Source of the DNA: Beijerinckiaceae bacterium
GTDB lineage: Bacteria > Pseudomonadota > Alphaproteobacteria > Rhizobiales > Beijerinckiaceae
Direction of reading: 5' to 3'
DNA length: 64,000 nucleotides
Assembly: GCA_024304885.1 (NCBI GenBank)
Contig: JALJOM010000003.1
Span: 468,110-532,109 of the forward strand
Shown here: positions 17,996 to 27,310 of the stretch, in pieces
How the letters are laid out: each line of letters begins with the position of its first letter
Position numbering within the stretch: the first letter of the stretch is position 1
Notes under the pieces: model-generated
What the model was told of the DNA's origin: nothing
The model's database searches: none
Seen by the model: the letters and a program-made list of their open reading frames with translations, nothing else
Position numbers and translations under genes: made by a program

Positions 17996-18232
17996 ATGTT
18001 CGAAGGCTGGCTGATTCAGGTGACGACGGGCAACCCCGCCGAGGGCGAGCAAGAGGTGCAGCTCTACGCGTCCTGGCTGCCCAAGGAGGACGACGCGGTC
18101 ATGAACGTCATCAAGACGTTCAATCTCGGCGAAGATCACATCGTCTCGATGGTGATCGACCTGCCGAAGGAGACCTTCGAGAAGCTCGGCCTCAAGCCGG
18201 GCGAGGCCGGACCCTATGTCGAGCCCGACTGA
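17996..18232 (+). CDS. Small acidic protein of unknown function (78 aa)
   Basis: The product is not recognised. The 78-residue soluble, acidic protein (MFEGWLIQVTTGNPAEGEQE at the start, GLKPGEAGPYVEPD at the end) has mixed alpha/beta character and no cysteines, signal peptide or membrane segment. Codon use matches the genome. It converges with another small gene, with a hairpin between them. Confidence 0.6.
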   Translation: MFEGWLIQVTTGNPAEGEQEVQLYASWLPKEDDAVMNVIKTFNLGEDHIVSMVIDLPKETFEKLGLKPGEAGPYVEPD

Positions 18233-18262
18233 GCCGAAAGGGGGCGCTCCGGCCGGACGAGC

Positions 18263-18286
18263 CCGCGGCGGTGCCTTGCGCCGCGG
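18263..18286. terminator. Hairpin between two convergent small genes
   Basis: A perfect 8-bp stem CCGCGGCG / CGCCGCGG with an 8-base loop lies between the convergent small genes ending at 18232 and 18376. It could stop transcription from either side. No T-run follows. Confidence 0.4.
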
Positions 18287-18375
18287 CGAGCCGGCGTTCC
18301 GATCGGAGCGGACCAGGAGGGCAGAGCGCGCGATGTCACGAGTGACCGCGCGACTCGCCCACGAGACGATGGCTC

Positions 18376-18606
18376 TCACCCGTTGACGGTCTTGAACTCC
18401 GACACGGCGAAATCGAAGAATTTCGTGATATCGTATTTGTGACCCTTGTCTTTGAACTTCATGTTCTGAACGGTATAGCTCGCGAGGTTTTTCTGCGTCG
18501 CCTTGTCGATGAACATCACCTCGTAGCTGCCGTTGCTGAGATCGTCGAGCGTGAAGGCCTCGATGTCCAGGCCGCCGCACTGAAATTCTACACGCGGTAA
18601 GATCAC
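18376..18606 (-). CDS. Small protein of unknown function (76 aa)
   Basis: The 76-residue product starts at a GTG (18606) with GGAG seven bases upstream on the minus strand. It is a compact alpha/beta sequence with strands such as VEFQCGGLDIEAF and GSYEVMFIDK, ending in FFDFAVSEFKTVNG. No signal peptide or membrane segment is present and I recognise no family. Codon choice is less GC-rich than in the neighbours (many AAA/AAG Lys codons and AT-ending codons), which may mark a recent arrival or a specialised gene. Confidence 0.6.
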   Translation of the reverse strand: MILPRVEFQCGGLDIEAFTLDDLSNGSYEVMFIDKATQKNLASYTVQNMKFKDKGHKYDITKFFDFAVSEFKTVNG

Positions 18607-18803
18607 GTATCGTCTCCAGACATGGGATGAGGTTGGGGGAGATTGCACGGTACGACCGGCGGCGAGCCGATCGCGACGGGTGCCGGCTCGGGTCCGACGA
18701 AGATGCGCTGCGCGCGACACGTTGCAGAGCCGTGTCGAGAACGCGACGCGGCGTCCGCGGTCACGGACGCCATTTCACGAGCGGGCGGGAAGATCCGGCC
18801 CGA

Positions 18804-19148
18804 TCAGACCGAGAAGCTCGAGCCGCAGCCGCACGACGCCGTCGCCGCGGGATTGGTGATCTTGAACATCCGGCCCATCAGGTCGTCGATGAAGTCGATC
18901 CGGCAGCCGCGCAGAAATTCGAGGGAAACCTGGTCCACGAGCACGGTGGCACCGTCACGCTCGAGCACGACATCGTCGTCCGCGCGCTCGGTCGTGACAT
19001 TGTAGGTATAGGTGAAGCCCGAGCAGCCCCCACCGTCGACCCCGACGCGCAGGCAGGACCCGGGGGGCTCGGTCTTCATGATCTCCGCCACGCGCCGCGC
19101 CGCTGCCTCGGTGAGCTCCACCGGCGCCTCTGTGGAAACTTCGCTCAT
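18804..19148 (-). CDS. erpA: Iron-sulfur cluster insertion protein (A-type carrier)
   Basis: The A-type carrier of 114 residues delivers Fe-S clusters to target enzymes. The three ligand cysteines are in the expected places: GGGCSGF in the first half and SCGCGSSFSV at the C-terminus (Cys-x-Cys). I chose the ATG at 19148 because GAGG lies 9 bases before it, whereas an ATG at 19157 would touch that site. The gene diverges from dgt, the usual alphaproteobacterial arrangement. Confidence 0.93.
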   Translation of the reverse strand: MSEVSTEAPVELTEAAARRVAEIMKTEPPGSCLRVGVDGGGCSGFTYTYNVTTERADDDVVLERDGATVLVDQVSLEFLRGCRIDFIDDLMGRMFKITNPAATASCGCGSSFSV

Positions 19149-19325
19149 TGTCGACATCCTCGAACATGGAGACATCACTCGGCGTGGCCGAAGCAATTAA
19201 TATGCCTCTTGTAGTGTCGCGAACCGAACGTCGGGCCGGGTCCATAGCTTGCCTCGGCGCCGAATAAGGAAGATAGGTCGCGCGATGCTCCGCCGCAAAG
19301 GGCCGGGCGACGGAACCGACAGCTC

Positions 19326-20543
19326 ATGCAGTCCTTTACATTCGCGCCCGCCCGCGCGCCCTATGCGGCCGATGCGGCGCGGAGCCGCGGCCGGTTGATC
19401 GACGAGCCCAAATCCGCCTCCCGGTCGGAGTTCCAGCGCGATCGCGACCGTATCATCCATTCCGCGGCGTTTCGGCGGCTCGCCCACAAGACCCAGGTCT
19501 TCGTGCCGCACGAGGGCGATCACTTTCGCACGAGGCTCACGCATTCGCTCGAGGTCGGCCAGATCGCACGCTCGCTCGCCCGTGCCCTCGGCCTCGACGA
19601 CGATCTCGCCGAGGCCTTGGCGCTCGCCCATGATCTCGGCCACACGCCCTTCGGCCATATCGGCGAGGATGTCCTCGACGAGCTGATGCTGCCCTACGGC
19701 GGCTTCGACCACAATGCGCAGGCGCTGCGGATCGTGACGAAGCTCGAGCGCCGCTATGCCGCTTTCGACGGGCTGAACCTCACCTACGAGGCGCTCGAGG
19801 GGCTCGTGAAACACAATGGGCCGCTGCTCGAGGCGGACGGCTCGCCGGTGCCGCGCTATGCGAAGCGCGGCCTTCCGGCCGTGCTCGTCGCGTTCGGTGC
19901 CCACCAGGACCTCGCGCTCGCGAGCTATGCCAGCGCCGAGGCCCAGGCGGCGGCGCTCGCCGATGACATCGCCTATATCGGCCACGACATCGACGACGGG
20001 CTCCGCGCAGGGATCCTCGATTTCTCGCAAGTGGGAGAGGTGGATTTCCTACGCGACATCGGCAGCGAGATCGAGTCGCTCCACCCGGGGCTCGAGCCGG
20101 CGCGCATGATCCACGAGCTGGTTCGCTGCCTCCTCACCCATTTTATCGAGGACGCGATCGCCGAGAGCCGGCGCCGGATCGTCGTGGCCAAGGTCGAGAG
20201 CCTCGACGACGTCCGCGCGCAGCCGCACGCGCTCGTCGGCTTCTCGGAGGCGACGACGAGCGCGGAACGGATGATCAAGAGCTTCCTGTTCCAGCACATG
20301 TACCGGCATCAGCGCCTGACCCGTGTGCGCGACCAGGCCGGGGAGGTGATCGGGAACCTGTTCCCGCGCTTCTTCGAAGCGCCGGACCTCATGCCGCAGG
20401 AATGGGCCGCGGCCGCGAGAAAGATCGGCGCGGACGAGGCCCGCCGCGCGCGGCTCGTCTGCGACTATATCGCCGGCATGACCGACCGCTATGCGATCGC
20501 CGAGCACAGGCGGCTTTTCGACAAGGCGCCCGATCTCGGCTGA
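19326..20543 (+). CDS. dgt: Deoxyguanosinetriphosphate triphosphohydrolase-like protein
   Basis: This HD-domain phosphohydrolase (405 residues) releases triphosphate from dNTPs. The metal-binding HD signature is visible: [17 protein letters not shown] supplies the first His, and [12 protein letters not shown] supplies the His-Asp pair. An N-terminal [11 protein letters not shown] is family-typical. The length matches the type 2 dGTPase-like subfamily common in alphaproteobacteria. It is divergent from erpA and is followed after 41 bp by argS on the same strand. Confidence 0.92.
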   Translation: MQSFTFAPARAPYAADAARSRGRLIDEPKSASRSEFQRDRDRIIHSAAFRRLAHKTQVFVPHEGDHFRTRLTHSLEVGQIARSLARALGLDDDLAEALALAHDLGHTPFGHIGEDVLDELMLPYGGFDHNAQALRIVTKLERRYAAFDGLNLTYEALEGLVKHNGPLLEADGSPVPRYAKRGLPAVLVAFGAHQDLALASYASAEAQAAALADDIAYIGHDIDDGLRAGILDFSQVGEVDFLRDIGSEIESLHPGLEPARMIHELVRCLLTHFIEDAIAESRRRIVVAKVESLDDVRAQPHALVGFSEATTSAERMIKSFLFQHMYRHQRLTRVRDQAGEVIGNLFPRFFEAPDLMPQEWAAAARKIGADEARRARLVCDYIAGMTDRYAIAEHRRLFDKAPDLG

Positions 20544-20584
20544 TCCCTCCGCGGACCGCCGGATTTCACGCACAGTGGAGTAAA

Positions 20585-22363
20585 ATGAACATATTCGCCG
20601 AGTTCCACGGACGCATCGCGAAGATCCTCGCCAAGATCGCCGCGAGCGGCCGCTTGCCCGAAGACCTCGACCTCGGACGCTTCGTCGTCGAGCCGCCGCG
20701 CGATGTATCCCACGGCGACCTCGCCTCGAACGCGGCCATGGTCCTCGCCAAGGAAGCCAAGCCCTCCTTCGCCAGCCCGCGCGCGCTCGCGGTCGAGATC
20801 GCGGCCGCGCTCGCCGAGGACGAGGACGTCGAGACGGCCGAGGTCGCTGGACCCGGATTCATCAATATCCGGCTCCGGCCTTCGGTCTTCGCGCGCGTGC
20901 TTCGCGCGGCCCTGGCGCAGGGCAGGGACTTCGGGCGGCCGGCGCCGGGCCGGATCGTGCCGCGCAAGATCGATGTCGAGTTCGTCTCGGCCAATCCGAC
21001 CGGGCCGATGCATGTCGGCCACGGCCGCGGCGCCGTGTTCGGCGATGCGCTCGCCAATCTCCTGGCCTTCGCCGGCCACGAGGTCACCCGCGAATATTAC
21101 ATCAACGATGCCGGCGCCCAGGTCGATGTCCTCGCCCGCTCCGCCTATCTACGCTACCTCGAAGCGCTCGGCGAGCCGATCGGCGAGATTCCCGAGGGGC
21201 TCTATCCCGGAGCCTATCTGCAGGGCGTCGGGGTCGGGCTCGTCGATACCCATGGTGAGAAGTTCGCCGGGCGGCCCGAGGCCGAATGGCTGGCGCCCGT
21301 CCGCGCCTTCGCGATCGACGCGATGATGGCGATGATCCGCGCCGATCTCGCCGCCCTGCGCATCACCCACGACGTCTTCTTCTCCGAGCAATTCCTCACC
21401 AGGGGCGGGGAGGGCGATCTCGTCGCCGCGGCGATCGCCGAGCTCGAGCGCCGCGGCCTCGTCCATCGCGGCCGCCTGCCGCCACCCAAGGGCCAGCCGA
21501 TCGAGGATTGGGAGGATCGCGAGCAGCTTCTCTTCCGCTCGACCGATTTCGGCGACGACGTCGATCGGCCATTGATGAAGTCGGACGGATCCTACACCTA
21601 TTTCGCCGCCGACATCGCCTATCACAAGACCAAGATCGACCGCGGCTACGGCGTCTTGATCGATGTCTGGGGCGCCGATCACGGCGGCTACGTGAAGCGC
21701 ATGCGTGCCGCCGTCGAGGCCTTGTCGGATGCGCGGACCGAGCTCGACGTCAAGCTCTGCCAGCTCGTGAAGCTGATGCGGGGCGGCGAGCCGGTCAAGA
21801 TGTCGAAGCGGGCCGGCGAGTTCGTCACCTTGCGCGACGTGGTCGACGAGGTCGGGGTCGATGCCGTCCGCTTCATCATGCTGTTTCGCAAGAACGATGC
21901 GACGCTCGAGTTCGATCTCGGCAAGGTCATCGAGCAGTCGAAGGACAACCCGGTCTTCTACGTCCAATATGCCTACGCCCGGACGCAATCGGTGCTGCGC
22001 CAGGCCGCGCTGGCGTTCCCCGATATGGATCTCTCGGCCGACGCGTTCGCACGCGCCGATCTCGGCCTGCTCGAGGACGAAGGAGAGGCCGAGCTCATCA
22101 AGATCGTCGCGCAGTTTCCGCGAGTCGTCGAAGCCGCAGCAGAGGCGCACGAGCCGCACAGGATCGCATTCTACTTGCACGACCTGGCGTCGAGCTTCCA
22201 TGCCCATTGGAATCGGGGCAAAGATCGGCCACAATTACGGTTTGTTAATGAAGAACGCGCAAGTTTCACCATCGCGAGACTTGCCTTGGTGACGGCGCTC
22301 GCGACGGTGCTCGGTGCGGGGCTCGCGATCTTGGGGGTCGAGGCGCCCGACGAGATGCGGTGA
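20585..22363 (+). CDS. argS: Arginyl-tRNA synthetase
   Basis: This class I synthetase of 592 residues has the HIGH-type motif [14 protein letters not shown] near residue 140 and the KMSKR loop ([10 protein letters not shown]) near residue 405. An N-terminal Arg-tRNA synthetase additional domain (from [11 protein letters not shown]) and a C-terminal DALR anticodon-binding domain ([12 protein letters not shown] onward) are also present. GGAG precedes the ATG at a normal distance. It lies between dgt and the SPOR-domain gene as in other Hyphomicrobiales, but two palindromic repeats separate it from the latter. Confidence 0.96.
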   Translation: MNIFAEFHGRIAKILAKIAASGRLPEDLDLGRFVVEPPRDVSHGDLASNAAMVLAKEAKPSFASPRALAVEIAAALAEDEDVETAEVAGPGFINIRLRPSVFARVLRAALAQGRDFGRPAPGRIVPRKIDVEFVSANPTGPMHVGHGRGAVFGDALANLLAFAGHEVTREYYINDAGAQVDVLARSAYLRYLEALGEPIGEIPEGLYPGAYLQGVGVGLVDTHGEKFAGRPEAEWLAPVRAFAIDAMMAMIRADLAALRITHDVFFSEQFLTRGGEGDLVAAAIAELERRGLVHRGRLPPPKGQPIEDWEDREQLLFRSTDFGDDVDRPLMKSDGSYTYFAADIAYHKTKIDRGYGVLIDVWGADHGGYVKRMRAAVEALSDARTELDVKLCQLVKLMRGGEPVKMSKRAGEFVTLRDVVDEVGVDAVRFIMLFRKNDATLEFDLGKVIEQSKDNPVFYVQYAYARTQSVLRQAALAFPDMDLSADAFARADLGLLEDEGEAELIKIVAQFPRVVEAAAEAHEPHRIAFYLHDLASSFHAHWNRGKDRPQLRFVNEERASFTIARLALVTALATVLGAGLAILGVEAPDEMR

Positions 22364-22421
22364 GCCGCCCGGTCGGGCAACGACGGAATATGCGGGGCCT
22401 CGTCGGTGCGACGCGGGCCTT

Positions 22422-22534
22422 CGATCACGATGAAGCTGGATCGAATCGATCCGGCTTCATCGTGATCGATACTAGAAGTTCAGAGCGGGATGTGGGCGGA
22501 AAACCGGCGTCCACTTTTCCTCATCCCGCTCTAG
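22422..22534 (+). repeat. Type A palindromic repeat, copy 2
   Basis: In this copy the first stem reads GAAGCTGGATCGA a TCGATCCGGCTTC. The arms differ from the consensus but still pair, with one G-T wobble, so the change is compensated. The 3' part ends CATCCCGCTCTAG as usual. Confidence 0.85.
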
Positions 22535-22569
22535 GGTCCGGCACAGCTTGCTCGGGTCGCTCATGGCGC

Positions 22570-22687
22570 AGTAGATCGCATTGAATTCGGACCGGTTCGA
22601 TCCGAATTCATGAATGCGATCGAAGAAAATGTTCAGAGCGGGGTGCGGGCGGAAAGCCGGTGTGCACCTTACCTCGTCTCTCTCCAG
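22570..22687 (+). repeat. Type A palindromic repeat, copy 3 (divergent)
   Basis: The stem is GAATTCGGACCGG t TCGATCCGAATTC. Its outer eight pairs are completely different from the consensus yet still complementary. The 3' half (TTCAGAGCGGGGTGCGGGCGG, shown in part) is recognisable. It follows copy 2 by 35 bp, so the 494-bp argS-SPOR gap is mostly repeat. Confidence 0.75.
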
Positions 22688-22857
22688 GGTGCCGGTCGAA
22701 AACGTGAAAACGTGAATGACGCCATCGACTTCGGGCGTTGCCGCTGCCTCGGGGACCGGGGACGGGGCGTGGGTCGGCGAGTTCCGGCAAGAAGTTTCTC
22801 ATCGCAGTGACGCGGGCGGGACCAGCCGACCTGCGTGAACCCGGAAAGGGGTGGGGC

Positions 22858-24210
22858 ATGAGCGAGCCTATTGCGAAGCGGCGCCCGATGATCGATCTCG
22901 ACGAGTTCGAGCGGCGCTTGCGTCATCCGGCAGCCGCGAGCAAGTCGGTGGAGGACGATCCGCTCGCCGAGCTCGCGCGGCTCGTGGGCGGCCAGGACGA
23001 TCCCTACAAGGCGATGTTCGGGGCGGAGCGGCAAGGTCAGCCCGCCGCACGCGCGCCGGACTCCGGCATGGAGCTCGACGACGCGGCTCGGACGCCGCGC
23101 GAGCCCGTCGCGCCGATCGGGGATCCCTCTCCCATGATCTTCGATGCCGTGGCGCCTCGGGACCGCCGCAGCGCCGAGATCGGCGTCACGCCCGCCGATT
23201 GGCCCGCGGAGGACTACGGCGACGCCGCCTATGCGTCCGATTTCGCGGACGAGGAGCCTCGCTCGCGCCGTCCGCTCTATCTCATGGCGGCCATCATCGT
23301 CGTCGGCATGGCAGGGATTGGCGCGAGCTTCGTGATGAAAGGCGCGCGCACCGGCACGGACGAGATCGCGACGATCAAGGCTCCCGAGGGTCCGGCGAAG
23401 GTCGCGGTCGAGTCTCCCGCCGCCTCGAGCACGACCGGTGGCGAGGTGAGCGTCCTCGAGCGAGGACAGCAGGCGCAGCGCGTCGGCCTCGTCGATACGC
23501 GGGAGCAGCCGGTCGACTTGTCGCATGTCCAGGACCGTGCGCCGCGGGTGATCGCGATCGACGGCTCCAGAGCCGATTCCGGCAAGTTCGCGAGCGGTGC
23601 CGCGCACGTGCCCGTGCCTGCTCCGCCCTCCCAGGTCCACGCGCCTCGACCTCAGGATCCATCGGCCGGCAGCGTCGTGCCGATCGAGCCGCGGAAGGTC
23701 AAGACCGTGTCGGTGCGCCCGGACGGCACGCTCGTGGCGAATCCGTCGCCGCCCAAGCCGGCCGTGGACGTGCCGACTCCGGCACGCCGTCCCGTGGCCT
23801 CGGCCGCTCCGGCTGCTCCGGCCGCGAAGCCCACGACCCCGAAGATCGCCGAGCGCGCAGCGACGACCCCGAAGCCGGTCGCGCCTGCGCCTTCCGCCGT
23901 CGGGCCTCAAGTGGCGACGCTCGCCCCCGAGGGGATCGCTGCCGCGCCCGTTGCCGCTGCGGCGAAGGGAACCTATGCCGTGCAGCTCGCGGCGCCCCAG
24001 TCCGAGGAGGAAGCACGCGCGATCCAGGTGAAGATGATGAAGAAGCACGGCAGCGACCTGACCGGCTTCCATACCTCGATCCGCAAGGCCGTCGTCGGCG
24101 ACAAGACCGTCTACCGTGTCCGGGTCGGCGACCTGTCGCGCGAGCAAGCCGCCGCCTTGTGCCAAAGGATTCAGAGCAGCGGCACGGCGTGCTTCGTCGC
24201 CAAGAACTGA
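22858..24210 (+). CDS. SPOR-domain cell-envelope protein
   Basis: The 450-residue protein has a cytoplasmic acidic N-terminus, one membrane segment at about residues 141-160 (PLYLMAAIIVVGMAGIGASF), and a long Pro/Ala-rich periplasmic linker. The C-terminal SPOR domain (from TYAVQLAAPQSEEEARAIQV to GTACFVAKN) binds denuded septal peptidoglycan, so a division-site role is likely. The ATG at 22858 follows a GGGG-rich site. In related genomes a beta-N-acetylhexosaminidase (nagZ) follows; here scpA comes next. Confidence 0.85.
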   Translation: MSEPIAKRRPMIDLDEFERRLRHPAAASKSVEDDPLAELARLVGGQDDPYKAMFGAERQGQPAARAPDSGMELDDAARTPREPVAPIGDPSPMIFDAVAPRDRRSAEIGVTPADWPAEDYGDAAYASDFADEEPRSRRPLYLMAAIIVVGMAGIGASFVMKGARTGTDEIATIKAPEGPAKVAVESPAASSTTGGEVSVLERGQQAQRVGLVDTREQPVDLSHVQDRAPRVIAIDGSRADSGKFASGAAHVPVPAPPSQVHAPRPQDPSAGSVVPIEPRKVKTVSVRPDGTLVANPSPPKPAVDVPTPARRPVASAAPAAPAAKPTTPKIAERAATTPKPVAPAPSAVGPQVATLAPEGIAAAPVAAAAKGTYAVQLAAPQSEEEARAIQVKMMKKHGSDLTGFHTSIRKAVVGDKTVYRVRVGDLSREQAAALCQRIQSSGTACFVAKN

Positions 24211-24356
24211 CGGGCGAGGTGGGGCGCGGAGACCGACTAGGGAAGGCCCCTGCGGCCTCGGCGCGGTGCGCACCTGTGCTATCATAGGTGCGAATCGCGT
24301 GGGGGGCCTTGCCCGGGACCGGCCCGCGCGCGGCGGTGCGAAGGGAGCACGAGTCG

Positions 24357-25142
24357 TTGCAATCCGAGGAGGAGGTCTCAGCGCTCGAGGAAAGCGGTTC
24401 TGCCTTCGTGGTCGATGTCGACGGCTTCGAGGGGCCGCTCGACCTGCTTCTCGATCTGGCGCGCCGGCAGAAGGTGGATCTCGCGAGGATTTCCGTCCTC
24501 GCGCTCGCCGAGCAATATCTCGCTTTCATCGAGGCGGCGCGCAACCTGCGGCTCGAGCTCGCCGGCGACTATCTCGTCATGGCGGCGTGGCTCGCCTTCC
24601 TGAAATCTCGGCTGCTTCTGCCGCGCGCCGAGCCCGACGAGGTTCCGCCTGCGGCCGAGCTCGCCGAAGCCTTGCAGGCGCGGTTGCGCCGCTTGGAGGC
24701 CATTCGCGCTGCCGCCGAGGCGCTGGAGGCACGGCCGCGCCTCGGACGGGAGCTTTTCGCCCGCGGCCGGGCGGAGGCGGTCCCGGTGGAGGGCACGCCG
24801 CAATGGCACGCGAGCCTCTACGAGCTTCTTTCCGCCTACACGGCGCGCCGCCAGAAGCAGTCGCGGACCCATGTCACCGTGAAGCCGCGCTCGGTCTGGT
24901 CGCTCGCGCGCGCGCGCCACGAGCTCGAACGGCTCGCCGGCCAAGCGATGGATTGGACGCTGCTCGATCCCTACCTCGTCGCCTTCTGCACGAGCCCCGA
25001 CCTGGCGCGGACGGTTCGCGCCTCGACGCTTTCGGCATCGCTCGAGATGGTGCGGGAGGGCGTGATCACGCTGCGCCAGGACGAGCACTTCGGACCCCTG
25101 TCGATCAAGCGCAGGCCTCAGCCGCGCCTCGTCGTCGGGTGA
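24357..25142 (+). CDS. scpA: Segregation and condensation protein A
   Basis: The kleisin subunit of the SMC-ScpAB condensin bridges SMC heads. The N-terminal family signature FVVDVDGFEGPLDLLLDLAR is followed by QKVDLARISVLALAEQYLAF. The C-terminal winged helix ends near RPQPRLVVG. The start is uncertain. TTG at 24357 has AAGGGAG nine bases upstream and gives 261 residues, whereas the GTG codons at 24336 and 24288 lack such a site. A TATCAT element just before 24288 may be the -10 region of its own promoter. scpB follows after a degenerate repeat. Confidence 0.88.
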   Translation: MQSEEEVSALEESGSAFVVDVDGFEGPLDLLLDLARRQKVDLARISVLALAEQYLAFIEAARNLRLELAGDYLVMAAWLAFLKSRLLLPRAEPDEVPPAAELAEALQARLRRLEAIRAAAEALEARPRLGRELFARGRAEAVPVEGTPQWHASLYELLSAYTARRQKQSRTHVTVKPRSVWSLARARHELERLAGQAMDWTLLDPYLVAFCTSPDLARTVRASTLSASLEMVREGVITLRQDEHFGPLSIKRRPQPRLVVG

Positions 25143-25143
25143 C

Positions 25144-25336
25144 GCAGAGCAGGATGTGGAAAAGTGGACCGCTGCGCGGGGTGTCCGGCGCAACCGAGCT
25201 TGCACTGCTCGCGTACACCTATCTGCTGTACCCGCTCTGTATTTTGAAATCGATCACGCTTCTGACCTCGATGGCTGTCTTTCGAAGCATCGAGGCCGAA
25301 CGGATCCCGTCGATCCAAGGTGATCGTGATCTAGAG
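25144..25336 (-). repeat. Degenerate type A repeat between scpA and scpB
   Basis: On the minus strand three blocks of the type A consensus appear in order, separated by two insertions. They are CTAGATCACGATCACCTTGG at the right end, a block around 25235-25272 (ATTTTGAAATCGATCACGC on the plus strand), and CAGAGCAGGATGTGGAAAAG at the left end. Stem complementarity is mostly lost. It includes the candidate ATG of scpB. Confidence 0.55.
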
Positions 25337-26125
25337 CGAGACCCCACATTGGCCGATATCGCCGAGCTCTTTCCCGAATTCGATCCGCAGGCCGGCGGAC
25401 CCAGTCCGACGTCCGCGGGCGATGCCCTGACGGCCGAGGCGATCCGCATCGCGGAAGCGCTGCTCTTCGCGGCGACCGAGCCGCTTTCCGAGGCCGAGAT
25501 CGAGAAGCGGCTTCCCCGCGGGCTCGTCGTCGCCGAGGTTCTGGAAAGCCTGTCGGACCATTATGCCACGAGAGGCGTCAATCTCGTGCGCGTCGCGGGA
25601 AAATGGATGTTCCGGACCGCGCCGGACCTCGCTTGGGCCTTCGGTGACGGCAGCGTCGAGCCGAAGCGACTGTCCCGGGCCGCGCTCGAGACGCTCGCGA
25701 TCGTCGCCTATCACCAGCCGGTCACGCGCGCCGAGATCGAGGACATTCGCGGGGTCGCCATCTCGAAAGGGACGCTCGACATCCTGCTCGAGACCGGATG
25801 GATCCGGCTGCGCGGCCGCAGGCGGGCGCCGGGTCGCCCGGTGACCTACGGCACGACCGAGGCCTTCCTCGTTCAGTTCGGGCTCGACGCGATCGGGGAT
25901 CTGCCCGGGTTCGAGGAGCTGAGGGGCGCCGGGCTGTTCGACGGGGGCTTGCCGCAAGGCTTCGCGGTCCCGCGGCCGACCGACGATCCCGCGCTCGGTC
26001 CCGACGAGGATCCTTTCGACGAGCCGTCGGGCGACGGCGAGACGGTCGAATGCGAAGCAGGCACGCCAGCCGACGCCGGCGAGACCGCGCCGCGCAGCGA
26101 TGTCGATCTACCCTCGGCCTCGTAG
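25271..26125 (+). CDS. scpB: Segregation and condensation protein B
   Basis: The winged-helix dimer partner of the SMC-ScpAB complex. The family core starts at about residue 57 (AIRIAEALLFAATEPLSEAE as read from IRIAEALLFA), and GTLDILLETGWIRLRGRR with PGRPVTYGTTEAFL is typical. The ATG at 25271 lies inside a degenerate palindromic repeat, so its first 20 or so residues may be repeat-derived; a TTG near 25349 (LADIAELFPEFD) is a good alternative start. The C-terminus carries an acidic tail of about 55 residues beyond the conserved part. Confidence 0.88.
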   Translation: MAVFRSIEAERIPSIQGDRDLERDPTLADIAELFPEFDPQAGGPSPTSAGDALTAEAIRIAEALLFAATEPLSEAEIEKRLPRGLVVAEVLESLSDHYATRGVNLVRVAGKWMFRTAPDLAWAFGDGSVEPKRLSRAALETLAIVAYHQPVTRAEIEDIRGVAISKGTLDILLETGWIRLRGRRRAPGRPVTYGTTEAFLVQFGLDAIGDLPGFEELRGAGLFDGGLPQGFAVPRPTDDPALGPDEDPFDEPSGDGETVECEAGTPADAGETAPRSDVDLPSAS

Positions 26126-26233
26126 GCTTCCGCGCCCGTCCTTCCGTTCCGAAAGCACGGAGGGACGAGTCCTTGCGGAGCCATATTCGCGCTTTTCTTT
26201 CTCCCCTTCGGGCGAAAAGCGCTCGGAGAAGGG

Positions 26234-26293
26234 TCTCGCGCAACATCGAGATCGATATGCGGACCGGTGCCCGGTTCGCTGGAAAATGCACTA
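26234..26293 (-). repeat. Type B repeat fragment at the end of the FmdB-like gene
   Basis: On the minus strand it reads TAGTGCATTTTCCAGCGAAC followed by CGGGCACCGGTCCGC, the 5' half of a type B repeat. Its first TAG is the stop codon of the FmdB-like gene. Confidence 0.55.
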
Positions 26294-26530
26294 GCTCTTC
26301 TTTTTGGCGGTCACTTCCTGCTGCGAGAAATTGCACGTGTGACCTTCCGCCGCGGCGGCGCGGCGCCAGGATTTCGCAATCGCGGGATACTTGATCTCGA
26401 CACAGATTTTCGCGACCTGCTGCTGCAGCTTCTCGCTGCCGCACGCCGGGCAGGCAGGCACGTCGGAGGCCCGCACGAGCTGCTCGAAATCAGCGTTGCA
26501 GTCCAGGCAATGATAGGCATAGAGCGGCAT
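26291..26530 (-). CDS. FmdB-family zinc-ribbon protein
   Basis: The 79-residue protein carries two zinc-ribbon pairs, YHCLDCNADFE and CPACGSEKL, characteristic of the FmdB regulatory protein family. Its function is not established; members are proposed to be small DNA- or protein-binding regulators. The stop codon TAG is supplied by a palindromic repeat lying directly behind it. It converges on scpB and diverges from tatA. Confidence 0.85.
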   Translation of the reverse strand: MPLYAYHCLDCNADFEQLVRASDVPACPACGSEKLQQQVAKICVEIKYPAIAKSWRRAAAAEGHTCNFSQQEVTAKKKS

Positions 26531-26781
26531 CGATTCCTCGCCTCCAAGGTCGTTCCGGCCCTGCGGCGAAGGGCCGGCGCCGACCTGCCTAGCAGAATCC
26601 GCGCCGGATTTGGAAGTTCCGGTTTAGCTCGGGTCGGTCGGGCACCGCGGCCGGCGCCGCGAAAAGGCGCGCGGACCGAGCAAACGCACGCTGCCTCCTT
26701 GTTTTCGAGGCCCGCGGATCATAGTTTGCGGATGCTTCGCGATTTCGGCACCGTCACGCATTCGGCAAAGGACCAAGCGGC

Positions 26782-27027
26782 ATGGGCAGCTTCTCGATCT
26801 GGCATTGGCTCATCGTCGGTGCGGTGGCCTTGCTCCTGTTCGGCGGCAAGGGGAAGATTTCAGAGATTATGGGCGACGTCGCCAAGGGTATCAAATCCTT
26901 CAAAAAAGGCATGGCCGAGGAAGAGGACAAGCCCGAGTCGCCGCCCCCGGCCGAGCCATTGCGCAAGCTCGACCATCAGCCCCTGAAGGATTCGGCCAAG
27001 GTCTCAGATCCGCAAAAGTTCGGCTGA
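26782..27027 (+). CDS. tatA: Sec-independent protein translocase subunit TatA
   Basis: The 81-residue pore-forming subunit of the twin-arginine translocase has an N-terminal membrane helix ([20 protein letters not shown]), an amphipathic helix ([19 protein letters not shown]) and a charged tail. The family's FG motif before the hinge is present as LFGGKGK. tatB follows only after 283 bp of repeats, so the operon is interrupted. Confidence 0.94.
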   Translation: MGSFSIWHWLIVGAVALLLFGGKGKISEIMGDVAKGIKSFKKGMAEEEDKPESPPPAEPLRKLDHQPLKDSAKVSDPQKFG

Positions 27028-27070
27028 GCCGATCCGCGTCCACGCTCGGGCGCAGTCGCTACGGTGCTCT

Positions 27071-27190
27071 CTAGTTCACGACGACGTTGGATCGAATCGA
27101 TCCAAAGTCATGAAACATGATCGATTCCAAAACTTCGAGAGTGGGATGCGGACGGAAAACCGCTGTACACATTTCCTCATCCCGCTCTAG
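27071..27190 (+). repeat. Type A palindromic repeat, copy 4
   Basis: The 5' stem is GACGTTGGATCGA a TCGATCCAAAGTC with one mismatch. The 3' stem pairs GTGGGATG with CATCCCGC imperfectly. It ends in CCGCTCTAG and is joined directly to a type B repeat. Confidence 0.85.
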
Positions 27191-27290
27191 AGCGATTTCC
27201 AGCGAAGTGGAGACCGCTTCGCCTCGCGAAAGTGCGATAAGGCAAGAAGTAGAGCCGGTTTCCGATTCCATCGGAACGGAAAGCGCTCCA
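27189..27290 (+). repeat. Type B palindromic repeat, copy 2 (joined to a type A copy)
   Basis: The element begins AGAGCGATTTCCAGCGAAG and contains CGAAGTGG...CCGCTTCG. It ends with the stem GTTTCCGATTCCATCGGAAC and GCGCTCC. Together with the adjacent type A copy it fills nearly the whole tatA-tatB gap. Confidence 0.75.
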
Positions 27291-27310
27291 GCGCCGGCTG
27301 AAAGGTGTCC

